DNA from: Hydractinia symbiolongicarpus
Lineage: Eukaryota > Cnidaria > Hydrozoa > Anthoathecata > Hydractiniidae
Length of the DNA: 64,000 nt
Assembly (NCBI RefSeq): GCF_029227915.1
Contig: NC_079883.1
Location: 20,210,001-20,274,000, forward strand
Direction of reading: 5' to 3'
Shown: positions 11,648-21,925 of the stretch, in pieces
Layout of the letters: each line of letters opens with the position of its first letter
Position numbering within the stretch: the stretch's first letter is position 1
Program-made: the position numbers and the translations under genes
Notes under the pieces: generated by a model
The model's input: the letters and a program-made list of their open reading frames with translations, nothing else
Databases searched by the model: none
What the model was told of the DNA's origin: nothing

Positions 11648-12703
11648 GCCTTCTATTTCCTACCACCCCCATCAAATCAGGCTTAGACGCTAATATTGCA
11701 TAACACGACCCGAAATGGCTGAATACCCAGACTATCTTTTATCTTGTGGCTATGCTTTAACAGATTTTGATTTTGGGAATAGTTTTTCTACCGGACACGT
11801 TTTTATAATCACCTTTTGTGAAACTGGAATTGACATTAAAAGGAAAACATGTTTCACAAATTTCTTATTCTGATATTGTTATGAAGTTTAACGCTTGTAT
11901 TGTTGAGTTATATTCGTACCATCGCAATACGACGATAAGGAGTTGATAAGGAACGATGGACAATCCAAGATCCCAGTGGAAGACAGTAAATACTGGAGAT
12001 TAATAAATGATGTGACATTAGATTTAAATGGATTATTTTTTTTCAATGTAAACGAATTGTGAAAAAAAGGTGAACTGAATTAAGTAGTAGCGAAAACTTT
12101 CAAAAAAGTAAATGAGCTGGATATATAAAACTACGGAACAGAGCTACAGACGGATATGCGGGAATCAGTGGCAGAAAAACTCTCAATATAGCATCAAATG
12201 ATGCTGAGTTTACAAGTTCAGTATGAAATTCAATAACAAAGCAGTTCCTAAACCAGTCACTGCAAATGAGGTAGGTTCCATTTATACTGTGATCATGTAA
12301 ATTAAATGCAAAGGCATGGGGAAGAAAACCTCGCTCTCTGGTTAATTTCTGATGTCAGGTCCCCATTTCTTGTCACCAAAACTTAAGAGGCTGGGATAAA
12401 GGCTGCTGAAGTATTGATTTACAATATCTGAGTTTGATTTGTAGATATACCTGAGGTGACTATTACTTAGCCTTTTTGTCAATATTTGCACATGTAATGG
12501 TATAAAAAGCACATTTTTTCACAAAAAGAAAGTCAGCGTAATGTACTGTTACAACGCCTGTTTATCAAAATTAATCATTCTACTAACGTGGGACACACGT
12601 TTCATTGCAATATACAAGACAGAGCATCCAGACCACGAATAAAATCGAAAAAGATGACATCATAAAAATTGCATATGTACTGGTCAACATGCAAAAAGCC
12701 AAA
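11648..12703. other. AT-rich interval, nothing supported
   Basis: No domain, RNA gene or paired repeat found. Confidence 0.35.
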
Positions 12704-12836
12704 ACTTACAAGGTGGGGCAAGACATTATTACAAAGTGGGGCAGCTTCAAAAATTACAAAGTGAGACAACAATGAATTACAATGTGGAGCAGCTTTGAAA
12801 TTACAAAGTGGGGCAGGCATTACAAGGTGGGGCGAT
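12704..12836 (-). repeat. Tandem ACAAAGTGGGGC repeat (inverted partner of 7751-7855)
   Basis: Five or six units with core TTACAAAGTGGGGC, the reverse complement of the GCCCCACTTTGT units near 7.8 kb. Immediately to the right is a CGCGAT/ATCGTGATCG-rich segment (about 12836-12905). Confidence 0.8.
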
Positions 12837-12904
12837 AGTCGCGATGTATCAAAAAATAACGATGCTATCGTGATCGTCACTACTAATCGTGATTGTCGCG
12901 ATAG

Positions 12905-13430
12905 ATCATGAATAACATTAAAAATATTAAACAATAGATGTTTATAGCTAATCTTGTGTCTTTGTTTTTGTTTTTTTACATTTAAAAATTCTTTTGCATC
13001 CTGTATTTTTATTAGAAATTGGATTTTAGAAATAAGGCAACCTCAACTTAATTACTTGTTCTACGGGTGAAGTAGATAGTAGTTTACGGTCTGTTGGTCT
13101 GCGAAATAAAAATAATTTTATTCAGAATGTATAAATGGTCGAAACAACAAAAAATTAAAAAAACAACAACGGAGGAGGGTGTTACGACAAGCATATTTTT
13201 CTATGTATGTTTTGCTTGTATTAGCGTTGTATTAGTGTTAAATTAGCCAATGTCTGATTTAATGAAAGTTTATGAAAAAATAAGAATTTATGGTCGGAAC
13301 AACAACAACAAAAAATAATAATAAAAAATAACAACGGAGGAGGGTGTTACGACAACCGTTTTCTATGTATTTTTGCATAACGCACGCAGTTTATGTTTTT
13401 AGTTGCGAAGGAAAAATAATAATAATTTTG
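12905..13430 (+). repeat. Left arm of a ~525-bp long inverted repeat
   Basis: The arm contains ATTAAAAATATTAAACAATAGATG, the block AATTGGATTTTAGAAATAAGGC, and two copies of CGGAGGAGGGTGTTACGACA (about 13170 and 13335). All are present in the same order, reverse-complemented, at 20299-20826. The ~170-bp internal duplication exists in both arms, so it predates their separation. The arms are diverged by scattered changes. Confidence 0.85.
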
Positions 13431-13443
13431 GTGAGCTTTAACC

Positions 13444-13536
13444 ATGGATCAGCCATTTTGTATAAAGGACCAAATGTATCTAGTTTTTCCACAGAATATT
13501 GAGGAAACAATTTTCGATTGCTATGTTGTGGTAAAG
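13444..13536 (+). CDS. Candidate first coding exon (31 codons), unrecognised
   Basis: ACCATGG is a good animal start context. The frame stays open for 31 codons (MDQPFCIKDQMYLVFPQNIE and on) and stops exactly at an AAG|GTAAGA donor, phase 0. It sits just inside the left inverted arm, so it may belong to the element the arms delimit rather than to a host gene. I could not find the next exon. Confidence 0.45.
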
Positions 13537-13552
13537 GTAAGATGTTTTTTTC

Positions 13553-13640
13553 ATGTAAGGACTAAAACAGGTAACCACCAGTGTTCACAGAACGACTAGA
13601 GAACCAGCAGCGAGCAAGGAGTAGAGGAAGGAGAACAAAC
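13553..13640 (+). repeat. Short inverted repeat, partner at 15215-15300
   Basis: The block GTAAGGACTAAAACAGGTAACCACCAGTGTTCACAGAACGACTAG recurs reverse-complemented at about 15215-15300, with about 85% identity by eye. The pair is nested within the larger 12.9-20.8 kb inverted structure and brackets the 14083-14336 MITE. Confidence 0.7.
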
Positions 13641-13680
13641 AGAAAACATTGCAAAGCAACCGCACACTAAATATTGCACA

Positions 13681-13923
13681 TCACATGGTGACGATGAGCA
13701 GGGATTGTTTTAACACTGATACGAAAACTGGAAGCAAACAACTGGCGGTTGAGTCAGGTGTCTTGACGCTAATCTTTTCGGTATCGGTATCTGAGAAATT
13801 AAAAATGTCAGAATAAAAATTGTCTATAAAAGAAGGATATAGTTGGCCTGCTGAAATACTCAGGGCCTTGTGATACACGTTCTGAATATGAATTCTCTTA
13901 CAACTCTTGCTCAAGCTCCCCAT
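13681..13923 (-). CDS. Open frame of 80 codons, doubtful
   Basis: The ATG-started minus frame encodes MGSLSKSCKRIHIQNVYHKA and continues to a stop at 13681. Composition is plausible for protein, but there is no recognised domain and no splice evidence. It may be chance or an old exon inside the inverted-repeat interval. Confidence 0.2.
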   Translation of the reverse strand: MGSLSKSCKRIHIQNVYHKALSISAGQLYPSFIDNFYSDIFNFSDTDTEKISVKTPDSTASCLLPVFVSVLKQSLLIVTM

Positions 13924-14082
13924 AATTCTTTTTGCTTGCGATTGTGTCTTTTCTCACCTACATTGAACACTAAATTGCATTTAAGTTGTCACGACTATTC
14001 ATTATGTAGAGCTTGATTAGCAGAAAAACATCCAATTTTCCCATATAAACACTTGAGGCTAAATTCTAAATTTGTGTTCTTA

Positions 14083-14336
14083 GGGTGCATTCCATTTAAC
14101 ACGAAAAATGACACAACAAGCTAAATCAGCTTACCTTACTCAAAGTGCATACATGTTCACAAAATGGAATGAGCTATAATTACTTATTTTTGTAACGTCG
14201 GAGTTGATAATTAAATTAAGTGACTTTTTTACTCAAAGTGCTTCCTTTAACTTAAAAAACAATTTAAATGAAGTGGATTTAGCAAAGTTTTTGATTAAAA
14301 TTATTATGTAGTATTTGTGTTAAATGGAATGCACCC
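14083..14336. mobile_element. 254-bp MITE, TTA target duplication (PIF/Harbinger-like)
   Basis: Perfect 20-bp terminal inverted repeats, GGGTGCATTCCATTTAACAC at the left and its reverse complement at the right. They are flanked on both sides by TTA (14080-14082 and 14337-14339). A 3-bp TTA/TAA duplication is the hallmark of the PIF/Harbinger superfamily; assignment beyond that is inference. No coding capacity. Confidence 0.88.
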
Positions 14337-15214
14337 TTATTATCAAGGACAAATTCGAACAAATCGACCTGAAAAATGCTCATAATATTAAAATAAAACA
14401 CCAAGATTGTATTGGTTCTTATAAAAAAGAGTGTACAGTGTTTGCTTTAAGTGCAAAAAGTCATGAGATCACACCCTGACTGGTGTTAAATATATTCCTT
14501 CCTGTTTAGCGTTTACACAAGAGTAGGGTTGATATCTCAGGCAGATCTCTGAATAAGCAATTGTTCTGCTCACACAACTTTCGTAGCTCAAATGGCAGAT
14601 TTAAACACACTAGGATTTCCTTCGTAAGACCCTCAAACCAATAGCCACCTTAAGAAAAAGAAATTGATTTAAAAATAAAAAAAAATGTTGTGGAAATTAA
14701 ATTTTGCCATGCTGCAATAAAAACACTGCAACTATTTACTCTAGCAACATTTTTCAAATGGTAAATCACAGGGAAGTAAAAGTAATATTAAAGCACAAAT
14801 GTTTAAGAAATATGACATTGGTGATTCCGACAATCAGTTGGAGATCAGCAATCGTTCAACATTTGCTGCGATTAAGGATCAGATCAATTTACTTTAAATA
14901 AGAAACATCTAGACAAAAATCAAGAAAAATGTTTATTATAAATAAAAACATCTTTTCAAATTAATAAATATTTATCTAAAAGAATAACCCCTGTCTTACT
15001 ATGATGTATATACTTGAGTTTAATACATCAAGAAAGCAGCCTTCTTCCTGTTTCATCACATTCGAAATGTTAAAAATAAATGGAAAGAGGAAAATATATA
15101 TTTAGCTTTGGGAATATTCAAAAAATAGTGTTTGCGCTCTCCAGCACAGAATTCCAAATTCATTCGCTGCAGTTTTTGTGCTTGCTCTGTTCATTTGCTG
15201 TTGGTTCTATGGTT

Positions 15215-15300
15215 GTTTTGTATAGACTCCTTGTTCGCTACTGGATCCCTAGTCGTTCTGTGAAAACTGGTGGTTACCTATTTTGTCCTTACTTTTCTTT
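15215..15300 (-). repeat. Partner of the 13553-13640 inverted repeat
   Basis: Contains CTAGTCGTTCTGTGAAAACTGGTGGTTACCTATTTTGTCCTTAC, the reverse complement of the 13.55-kb block with a few substitutions. Confidence 0.7.
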
Positions 15301-15599
15301 CAATGTTAAGGGAAACTTTTTATATATAATGTTAAATATATACAAAAAAAAAAACTGCTAATAAGGGGTCCATAAAAAGTCCATTTTGTTGATGACAGTT
15401 GCATCTATCCAAAATGTTTTTACAATTTTTTTTTCTCATTGCATTTATTGGTAGTCAGTTTGAGTTGACACCATAATCAAAATATATAGCTACTGTATTA
15501 GAATCGTACATTTGGTTAAACTTTTATTTATTTTTATTTATTTTTTTTAATGATGTTAATTTTGGTGAGTTGTGTTGCTGAAGAAGATGTCAGTCTTAA

Positions 15600-16728
15600 A
15601 GCGTGAGTATACAAAAAAGGTGTGATATTTTTAAATGTTTTAATTCACCAAAACTTTATTTTGATATAATAATGTATATAGAAAGCCTATATGATTACCT
15701 ATATAATGGCATAAAAATTATTAAGAAAAAATAAAATTCGAAGGTTTAATAGACACGAAAAAAAATGACCCCTCTCCTACAAATACGATCTCTTTTACAA
15801 AACTACTAATTTCTCAAATTTGCTGTCTGCTTTTTTGTGATCACAAGACATTGATCTAAAAACGATTGATCTAATTTTTTTCCACAATTTTTAACCTCTA
15901 ATTGTCAGAAAACTCATCATAACTCGCGTTCTACTCATTTTCAAGAAATAAAAAAAAAGCGTTTTTAAATCACACATTCCTCTCCACACTAAGCGTGCTC
16001 TCCACCTCACATCCTTTATAGTTTTGTAAAAGAGATTTACAACGTAAGTGATACTCTCTTAAAAATTTAACACTGTGAAAAAGAGCTTTTAAGTTTCTTA
16101 CAGAAATCTTATACTTCTGCATAATAATTGATCACTATGGTAACGACTATTTGTTAACAGGTTTTTTTCCCATCTTCTGTTTATGCTTCACGTGTTCACT
16201 CACATTCGCAATTATACACAGTTGAGTATGGGTAAAACAAAAAAAAACTCTAGAAACAAAAATCTTTTCGACTAGTGCTAGCTTGGTGATCGGCAGTAGT
16301 AACCTTTTGCTTAAAATTTCTTTTACCTGGCAAGTCAAATTTTTTTGTTTGGATTTTCATCTTTTTTTGATGATATAAAAGCTTTATGGTGATAGGACAT
16401 TTTTATTCGCTGTTAACTTATAAACTGGTTTTGCCATGTTTTTCACAGTAAATTATATTCAACTTCGGAAGACAAAAAAGAAAAAGAAAATATCCTTATG
16501 GGAAATAGGAGAAAAACTTCAAAAGAATCTTTTAACTACATACGAAAATCATTTTCCTCTTTGAGTCGGCTATCAGTTATAACCTTGAACATAATTCAGT
16601 AGTAAAAATTAATACTCAAGATGATTTTGTGTGAACAAATATTTGATCTTTATCGCATAACAAAAAAGTAATTTATAAAAAAAAATTTTTTTTTTAAAAA
16701 AAACTCATTTTTTTCGTATACTCACGCC
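15600..16728. mobile_element. 1.13-kb TIR element in TTAA sites (piggyBac-like, non-autonomous)
   Basis: The left end reads AGCGTGAGTATACAAAAAA and the right end reads back as GGCGTGAGTATACGAAAAAA. Each is flanked by TTAA (15596-15599 and 16729-16732). A 5' part of the same family occurs at 44504-45120, again starting at TTAA. The TTAA duplication is characteristic of piggyBac. No transposase was seen, so this would be a non-autonomous member. Confidence 0.85.
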
Positions 16729-16732
16729 TTAA

Positions 16733-17460
16733 TCATTCTCTAGCAAGTTATTGGTAGCAGAAAATACTAAATTCATGAAATATGCAAATTAAATTTTTTG
16801 GGTATTTAATTTACGGGCACTAACAACCCTGGCAATAATGTTTGGGAAATGGTCTGGTTTTTAGCTTAAAATTGCCAAACACAATCACTTTGGCCATTCC
16901 CTTATAGCTGGTTGATTAACTCCACACTTTCGAATAAGTGACCCTCTCGTCCAGGGACTGTTTTTTAAAGATATTACTAGGGCCAGAGGTTATTTAAATA
17001 TTTTAAACACCAACTTTTGCTAAAAAACAGCTTTTTTTTAAATCATCTACAGAATAATCACAATTTTTATATTTATCTTTTCGTTTAAGCAATTCCCTAT
17101 TATTAAGAACTATAGAAAACTATGAACATTGGCATGGAATTTAGACTTAAGCATGTGTAATATTTTACAGGCTAAGTTTTTTATAACAAAAGCAGGAAAC
17201 TTGTTATTTCCTTCATAAGAGGATGTATCACAGAATTAACTAAAAATGGCATAGTGTGCTGCTGTAGGTTGTACCACTTGCAGTTGATTCTTCGTTCATG
17301 GTAAATTGCGGCATTTGTATCATCAGCAAAAATAATTGCACCTTTTAATTCATTATTACAAAAAAATAAAAAAGACAACTCTTAGGTCGCTTAACATACT
17401 GATTTTAGTGCCAGTTGGTTAAAAATAAGTTTCACTTTTACCTTCAGTTTACAACCTGGA
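16733..17460. other. AT-rich gap, nothing supported
   Basis: No gene, RNA or repeat pairing found. The open frame at 17181-17378 (minus) has no recognisable content. Confidence 0.35.
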
Positions 17461-17467
17461 TTATAGC

Positions 17468-17583
17468 AAGGAGAGCACATAATTATTTGGCCTGTAAAAT
17501 AAATTCTATAACACCAAACACACCCTAAAAACTAGCCCAAAACTACCCCAATTGGGATACCCCAAGTTTTCAATTAACCTGCA
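17468..17583 (+). repeat. Inverted repeat arm, partner at 18681-18795
   Basis: The block GAGAGCACATAATTATTTGG through AACTACCCCAATTGGGATACCCC is found reverse-complemented at 18681-18795, where it reads GGTACCCCAAC...GATAATTATGTGCTTTCC. The two arms flank another inverted-repeat element (17602-18284). Confidence 0.7.
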
Positions 17584-17601
17584 AAAAAGTATTTATTAAA
17601 G

Positions 17602-18284
17602 CCTGGTTCACATCTGTAAAGCAGAAGCAGAAGTAAGCGAAGTAAGCATGCGCATTAGATAAAAAAAGAAGCAAAAAAGCCAGCAATAAAGCAAGTCGTT
17701 CTGTGTACAAGAAGTAATATAAGATGGATGAGGAAGAAATTTTTTTCGCCTATGGTTATTTATTACTTAAACGAAATATTCGTAGAATAAAAAGAACGAG
17801 AAGCTAGAAAAAAAAGAAAATCATGAGTTAATGAGATCTACAAACAAAAAAATGAAAGGGGAATTCCCTTACCATCAATTGGTTCAAGTAAGCTTCCAGT
17901 ATCAATGTATTGTTTTGTTATTGACCTTATGGACCCTATGGATTGTCTGAATGAACAGTATGTTAGACCACTGAGAATCTATCTGATTTATGATATAAGA
18001 TTGGAAATTTTCTACTGATTCTGTACTTTGGGCTCCCATTTTGATTTCTCTTGTTTATGTTAAAAATGTTACTTCTTTGTAACATTAGCAAAATCTGGAA
18101 GCAAGTGTGAAGTAAAGCCAATTATAAAGCAGAAAGTGAAGCAAGATATCAAAAAGTTTAGATATTCTTGCGTTAACGTATGCTTCATACTTACTTAACT
18201 TATTTAACACATATTCACACTGCGCTTATGTCTGCTTCCGCTTCTGCGTCTACTTCTGCTTCTGCTTCATAGATGTGAACCAGG
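17602..18284. mobile_element. 683-bp TIR element with GCAGAAGCAGAAG termini
   Basis: The left end is CCTGGTTCACATCTGTAAAG followed by CAGAAGCAGAAGTA. The right end is the reverse complement with two changes. It is nested between the 17468-17583 and 18681-18795 arms. No clear target-site duplication was seen, so the superfamily is undecided. Confidence 0.8.
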
Positions 18285-18680
18285 TTGATTACAAAACCAT
18301 TTACTCACGTATATACTTACTAAGAAAGCGTTGTTGTTCCTTCGTTGTTTTCAGTCTAGCCTTGTTTCTATGGTGTATAAGCGTGTGATTATCAATTTTT
18401 AATTACTGCATCTACAACCAGAGCAGGGTGTTACGAATCGCAAGAATGATATGAAAAAGTGCTGTTCTAACAATATAGTTTTAAAGAACAGCCAAAAGAA
18501 AAAAAGAATTTTGTTACTTTTTTATCTAATTATTTCCATACTATTTATATACTATTTATTACATTATTTTAGATGTATACCACTTTAAGCTCCAAGTGCT
18601 CTATTTTCAATTTCTTTGGTAATATGGGGGCAGTCAGAATCGAATCTGGATAAACTCCTTGAAAAGCAGTTCATTTAAAA

Positions 18681-18795
18681 CAGGTTATTAAAAACATTAG
18701 GTACCCCAACTAAGGGTAGTGTTTGGGGTAGTAATTGGAGTGGTAATTTGTTTGGTAGTTTTATTCTACAAACCAGATAATTATGTGCTTTCCTT
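18681..18795 (-). repeat. Inverted repeat arm, partner of 17468-17583
   Basis: Diverged reverse complement of the left arm, ending in CAGATAATTATGTGCTTTCC. Confidence 0.7.
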
Positions 18796-19700
18796 TGCCG
18801 CTGACCAGATTGAAGCAGTCCCATTAGATTTGGACTGAATGGTTTCTATTAGCGATAATTTCACAAGTAAATAAATTGAAAAGAAGGTTTCCCCAACACA
18901 AGGTTCACACAGCAAATCTTCTGGCTATAATGTTCTCTTGTCAATGATCAAATAAGATGTAAATAAAGGTTAATAATAGCTTTTTCCCAGAAAGGTTCTA
19001 TGTTAAATTTTTCCTTATGAAGTTGGCTTTACAATGATCAACTAACATGAAAATTAGGTTATCACTGTGTAGAGTTTCCCTATGCCACATACAATATATA
19101 TACAGTCAAAGGTATGAAAGATTGATTTCATTATACATGCGGCAACCATCCTTTATGAACTGCACCGTACAACATTGCCGATCTTTGGTAAAAGTGATCA
19201 AGTTCACACACCGGCTCAGTTTTGCAAAGGCAATTGGTCTGCAAATTATTAGGTAAAATTTAAATATGACAGAGCTATACACGTTATAAACTGAAGGTAA
19301 TTAATTTGAAACTTTTTTTTAACAAATTGCTACTAAATTTACGAATACAATTGGAGTAAAATTGAATATACGATGTATATATATTTACAAAAAAAAATCG
19401 GAAATTTTGTCTGTCTGAAAATTTTTGTTTCTAATGTACAAAAATTGGATGGTTTGGGTAGAATATCATTAAGTAGAAAATCATTCGTACCTTAAACAGC
19501 CAGAGAAGCACTGCTGTATAAACAATCACCATCTGTCATTGACCTGAAGTTAAAATAAAGCTCTCATAACCACAACATACAAAATAAGTTTACTTTACAA
19601 TTACACCATTATTGTTAAGTGATTCTGTGTTTCGAATGACACGAACTTAATCACGGCATTGTTTAAACAATGTATTGTCAAAGGATTATAGCAATTATAA
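18796..19700. other. Non-coding interval, nothing supported
   Basis: AT-rich sequence without recognised features. The open frame at 19047-19256 looks like chance. Confidence 0.35.
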
Positions 19701-19706
19701 ACTAAC

Positions 19707-19935
19707 CTGAGAGCCCGATAGAATTATCCTTACAGCTGATGGCTAGCAGCTGATCCTTTGGGATGAAACTTTCAGCTTCTTTGTTTCGTTTCACAGCGCC
19801 TTCATCTAATAAAACTAAGAAATCAGGATCTCTCAGTTTATTATCCAGCGTAGTTCTCAAAGAACTTGAAACTTTTTTAAGGCCGTTTAAATTTCCTGAA
19901 GCTAAATACGACTTCACGTTTGATAATAACATCAT
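19707..19935 (-). CDS. Candidate first coding exon of a minus-strand gene (76 codons)
   Basis: The ATG at 19935 opens a frame beginning MMLLSNVKSYLASGNLNG and continuing with LRDPDFLVLLDEGAVKRNKE and FIPKDQLLAISCKDN. It ends at an AG|GTTAGT donor (GTTAGT at 19706-19701), phase 1. The segment is hydrophilic, helical and well balanced, as expected for a real protein start. I do not recognise the family. Later exons on the minus strand were not found, and the exon sits inside the large inverted-repeat interval, so it may be host or element. Confidence 0.5.
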
Positions 19936-20298
19936 TCTTTCTTCACCTTCGCAACTTTACTGACCTTGATTTAATTTTTAAGGAGCGAATTTTTGCCCTA
20001 TCTGCAAAAGTTATTAGCCAATAGGATGCGTCCAAAATTACCATAAATGGAAGACACATGACTTTACATGGGCATAAATTTTGCATGTAACCTGTGAAAT
20101 CTGTGAAAAAAAGTAGAGATTTAACACCTCAGCCTGCAAAACAAAGTGGATACTGCTAAATTCTGCGAAAACGTTTTTAAGTTAAACTTTTGTTTTCTTA
20201 TTTCACTATGGCATATGGAGATTTAATAGTCGCTTGTCCACTCAAATCGCTAGAGCCAGAGGACATAAAATTCGCCTAATGGAGATCAGCCTTTAGTG

Positions 20299-20826
20299 AG
20301 ACAAATTATTATTTTTTCTTTCCAACGAAAAAATATAAACTGTATGCGTTATGCGAAAATACATAGAAAATATGCTTGTCGTAGCACCCTCCTCCGTTTT
20401 TATTGTTATATTTTTTGTTGTTGTTGTTGTCCCCACCATACATTCTTTTTTTACCATGTACTTTCATTAAATCAAGCATCTGCTAATTCAACTTTCGCAA
20501 ATTTGAGCAAAACATACATAAAAAAACTATGCTTGTCATAACACCCCCCCCCCTCCCTCTGTTTTTTTCTTTATTATTATTATTTTTGTTGTTGTTTTTC
20601 CGACATTCTTGATAAAATTATTTTTATTTCGCTGACCAAACGACCAACCTTAAGTTACTATCTACTTCGCCTGTAGAACAACTAATTAAGTTGGAGTCGC
20701 CTTATTTCTACAATCCAATTTCTAATAAAATACAAGATGCAAAAGAATTTTTAAATGTAAAAAAAAGGCACAAATTATACGCATCTATTGTTTAATATTT
20801 TTAATGTTATTCACAATCCATCGCGA
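20299..20826 (-). repeat. Right arm of the ~525-bp long inverted repeat
   Basis: Reverse complement of 12905-13430. Landmarks are TGTCGTAGCACCCTCCTCCG (about 20378), the second copy of that block near 20540 with an expanded C run, CTACTTCGCCTGTAGAACAA, and AACAATAGATG read backwards near 20790. Together with the left arm it brackets about 6.9 kb of internal sequence. Confidence 0.85.
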
Positions 20827-21900
20827 TGATGATGAGTTGTTTGTAGATTGTAGATGGTGCTATATTCAAAATAAAATATAAAAACAGCTGAATATGAGTT
20901 GTGTTTTTGCAAAAGTGTGACTAAAAAGCAACACATGAAGAAACATTTCTTTGTTTTCTCAGCCCTTTTACACTTTAGGCATACATTATTTGTTTATTTG
21001 AAAGCTTGGTTGCCATGAAAGCAATGCCAAGGTTGTTAGCTGGGATTAAAAAATTGAGGCTTTTTGTGTTTCAAACAACTTGCTTCACGATTAAATAATT
21101 TTAGCCTAAGTTGTTCTTTTTTCGTATTCTTATAAAATTGTTTTCATAGAAAAGCATTATTTTTTAAGGAAATATGCATAATCCCTTGTACAAACACACA
21201 AAATGGGTATGTTATTCTATTAGATAGATGCATGCTTTCATTTTTGTGGAGTGATTGATATAATAAAAATTAAACAGCCTACTGTATTACTGAAAGTAAA
21301 AACTTGTCTGTTGATTTGTTGGTAATTTATTATAAGAATTAATAATTGGTTTGTAAAAAAGTGAGCTGCAACTGCAAAAAGTGTAACAAAAATTAAACAA
21401 TCGTTCTTTTAGCAACAGCTCACTTTTTTCCATGCAACTCAGCTTTGAAATTGTCAATTTTTCCAATGATTCCCAATTATTGGGAATCATTGGAAAAAGC
21501 CTAAGATTTATTGTGGAGTTGTCTGAGTCAAAAATTTTACACAAAGCATGGTTGGGGTTAAAGTGTAAAAAAGCAAAAAACGTTTGGCATTTAAAGGTGT
21601 GAAATTTTGTAAGAGGAGATATTAATTTAAAAAGCAACATCGTTTTACCTGGGTTAACTTACTATTTTCAATTTTTCTTAGACCTTGATTCACTACTTTT
21701 AAACAATTTATAAATCATCAATCTCTATTTATAACCCTGTGTGCTGCCATAATGTTTTTTTTACTTTTGTGGCCCTGATTTCAAATTCAAATTGTACTTC
21801 AGTATGATGCATCAATGGTTTTTTTTAGAAGGAAGAATTCCGGATAAAAATATGTTTGGATCCTTCACAAACGTTAACAAATGCAAAGTAAGTAATCATT
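20827..21900. other. AT-rich interval with one perfect hairpin
   Basis: No supported gene. The 117-codon minus frame at 21287-21640 runs through the hairpin at 21458-21498 and looks spurious. Confidence 0.35.
21458..21498. repeat. Perfect 18-bp hairpin, 5-nt loop
   Basis: TTTTTCCAATGATTCCCA, loop ATTAT, then the exact reverse complement. Not followed by a T run that would suggest a terminator. Function unknown. Confidence 0.85.
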
Positions 21901-21925
21901 TTAGTTTTTTTCGCAGCCACATTAA

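Noticed and set aside
21287-21640. 117-codon minus-strand frame
   Set aside because: Contains the hairpin arms and low-complexity Ser/Phe/Asn sequence, no domain and no splice support.
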